Source: T1Sed10-7 sp040904745 (lineage in GTDB: Bacteria > Actinomycetota > Nitriliruptoria > Nitriliruptorales > Nitriliruptoraceae). Taken from it: a DNA stretch of 64,000 nt. The stretch spans positions 1 to 64,000 of the forward strand of contig JBBDSW010000186.1 in the NCBI GenBank assembly GCA_040904745.1, written 5' to 3'. The first letter of the stretch is position 1; each line of letters opens with the position of its first letter. The notes under the pieces were generated by a model. That model was not told where the DNA came from. It did not search any database and was given only the letters and a program-made list of their open reading frames with translations. This document shows, one piece after another, positions 63,995 to 64,000 of this stretch. The position numbers were made by a program, and so were the translations under genes.

Positions 63995-64000
63995 CCCCCA

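Overview
The window is high-GC DNA from an actinobacterium. It carries F420-type oxidoreductases (a luciferase-like enzyme and a PPOX-class flavoprotein), a MarP-type membrane serine protease, an Rpf-like lysozyme-fold protein, a GAF-ANTAR regulator, many GTG starts and dense gene packing. The exact lineage cannot be fixed from the sequence; a deep-branching actinobacterium is an inference only.

Bases 1 to about 6.8 kb are an eroded accessory region. It holds the 3' part of an IS630-type transposase, a tyrosine-recombinase fragment trapped between that element and an IS21-type left end, a GAF-ANTAR regulator, a soluble histidine kinase, a nuclease-like gene broken by a frameshift, a DUF6308-like gene, an ABM-domain monooxygenase, a MazF-type toxin-antitoxin pair, and remnants of an ABC-F ATPase and a Doc toxin. 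From 6.8 to 13.2 kb come a MEDS-domain histidine kinase and an osmolyte (N-acetylglutaminylglutamine amide) cluster with an unassigned ATP-grasp protein downstream. From 13.3 to 18.5 kb are acetamidase, SURF1 and a three-gene GlpA-like/DUF1667 redox operon. A minus-strand operon from 24.5 to 18.6 kb joins an FAD oxidoreductase, DUF1365, a cyclopropane-fatty-acid synthase, a second methyltransferase and a glutamate dehydrogenase-type enzyme.

From 24.8 to 28.5 kb a response regulator, a sensor kinase and a solute-binding lipoprotein form a probable sensing unit whose kinase and regulator genes overlap tail to tail. Next are a tiny membrane peptide, a GNAT protein, a YczE-like protein, an M23 endopeptidase, an AtuA-family protein, a SNF2 helicase with its SWIM partner, MarP, an ABC-2 exporter and a hemolysin-III protein. 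A compact six-gene operon (42.7-48.9 kb) couples a PPOX flavoprotein, a DASS transporter, a cyclic-nucleotide-domain histidine kinase, a receiver protein, a DJ-1/PfpI protein and an MFS transporter. The remainder holds one CAU tRNA, a metallo-hydrolase, DMT transporters, a glycosyltransferase, oxidoreductases, a PQQ-type dehydrogenase lipoprotein, an acyl-CoA dehydrogenase, the Rpf-like protein, a thiamine-binding protein, a NarL-type two-component pair and a DsbA-fold protein.

A TANNNT -10-like hexamer precedes many starts. In six cases it lies exactly 6-7 nt before the start codon and no Shine-Dalgarno sequence is usable, which points to leaderless mRNAs. In one place the hexamers of two divergent transcripts (the tRNA and the metallo-hydrolase) overlap. 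Perfect or near-perfect hairpins sit between several convergent gene pairs and look like bidirectional terminators.
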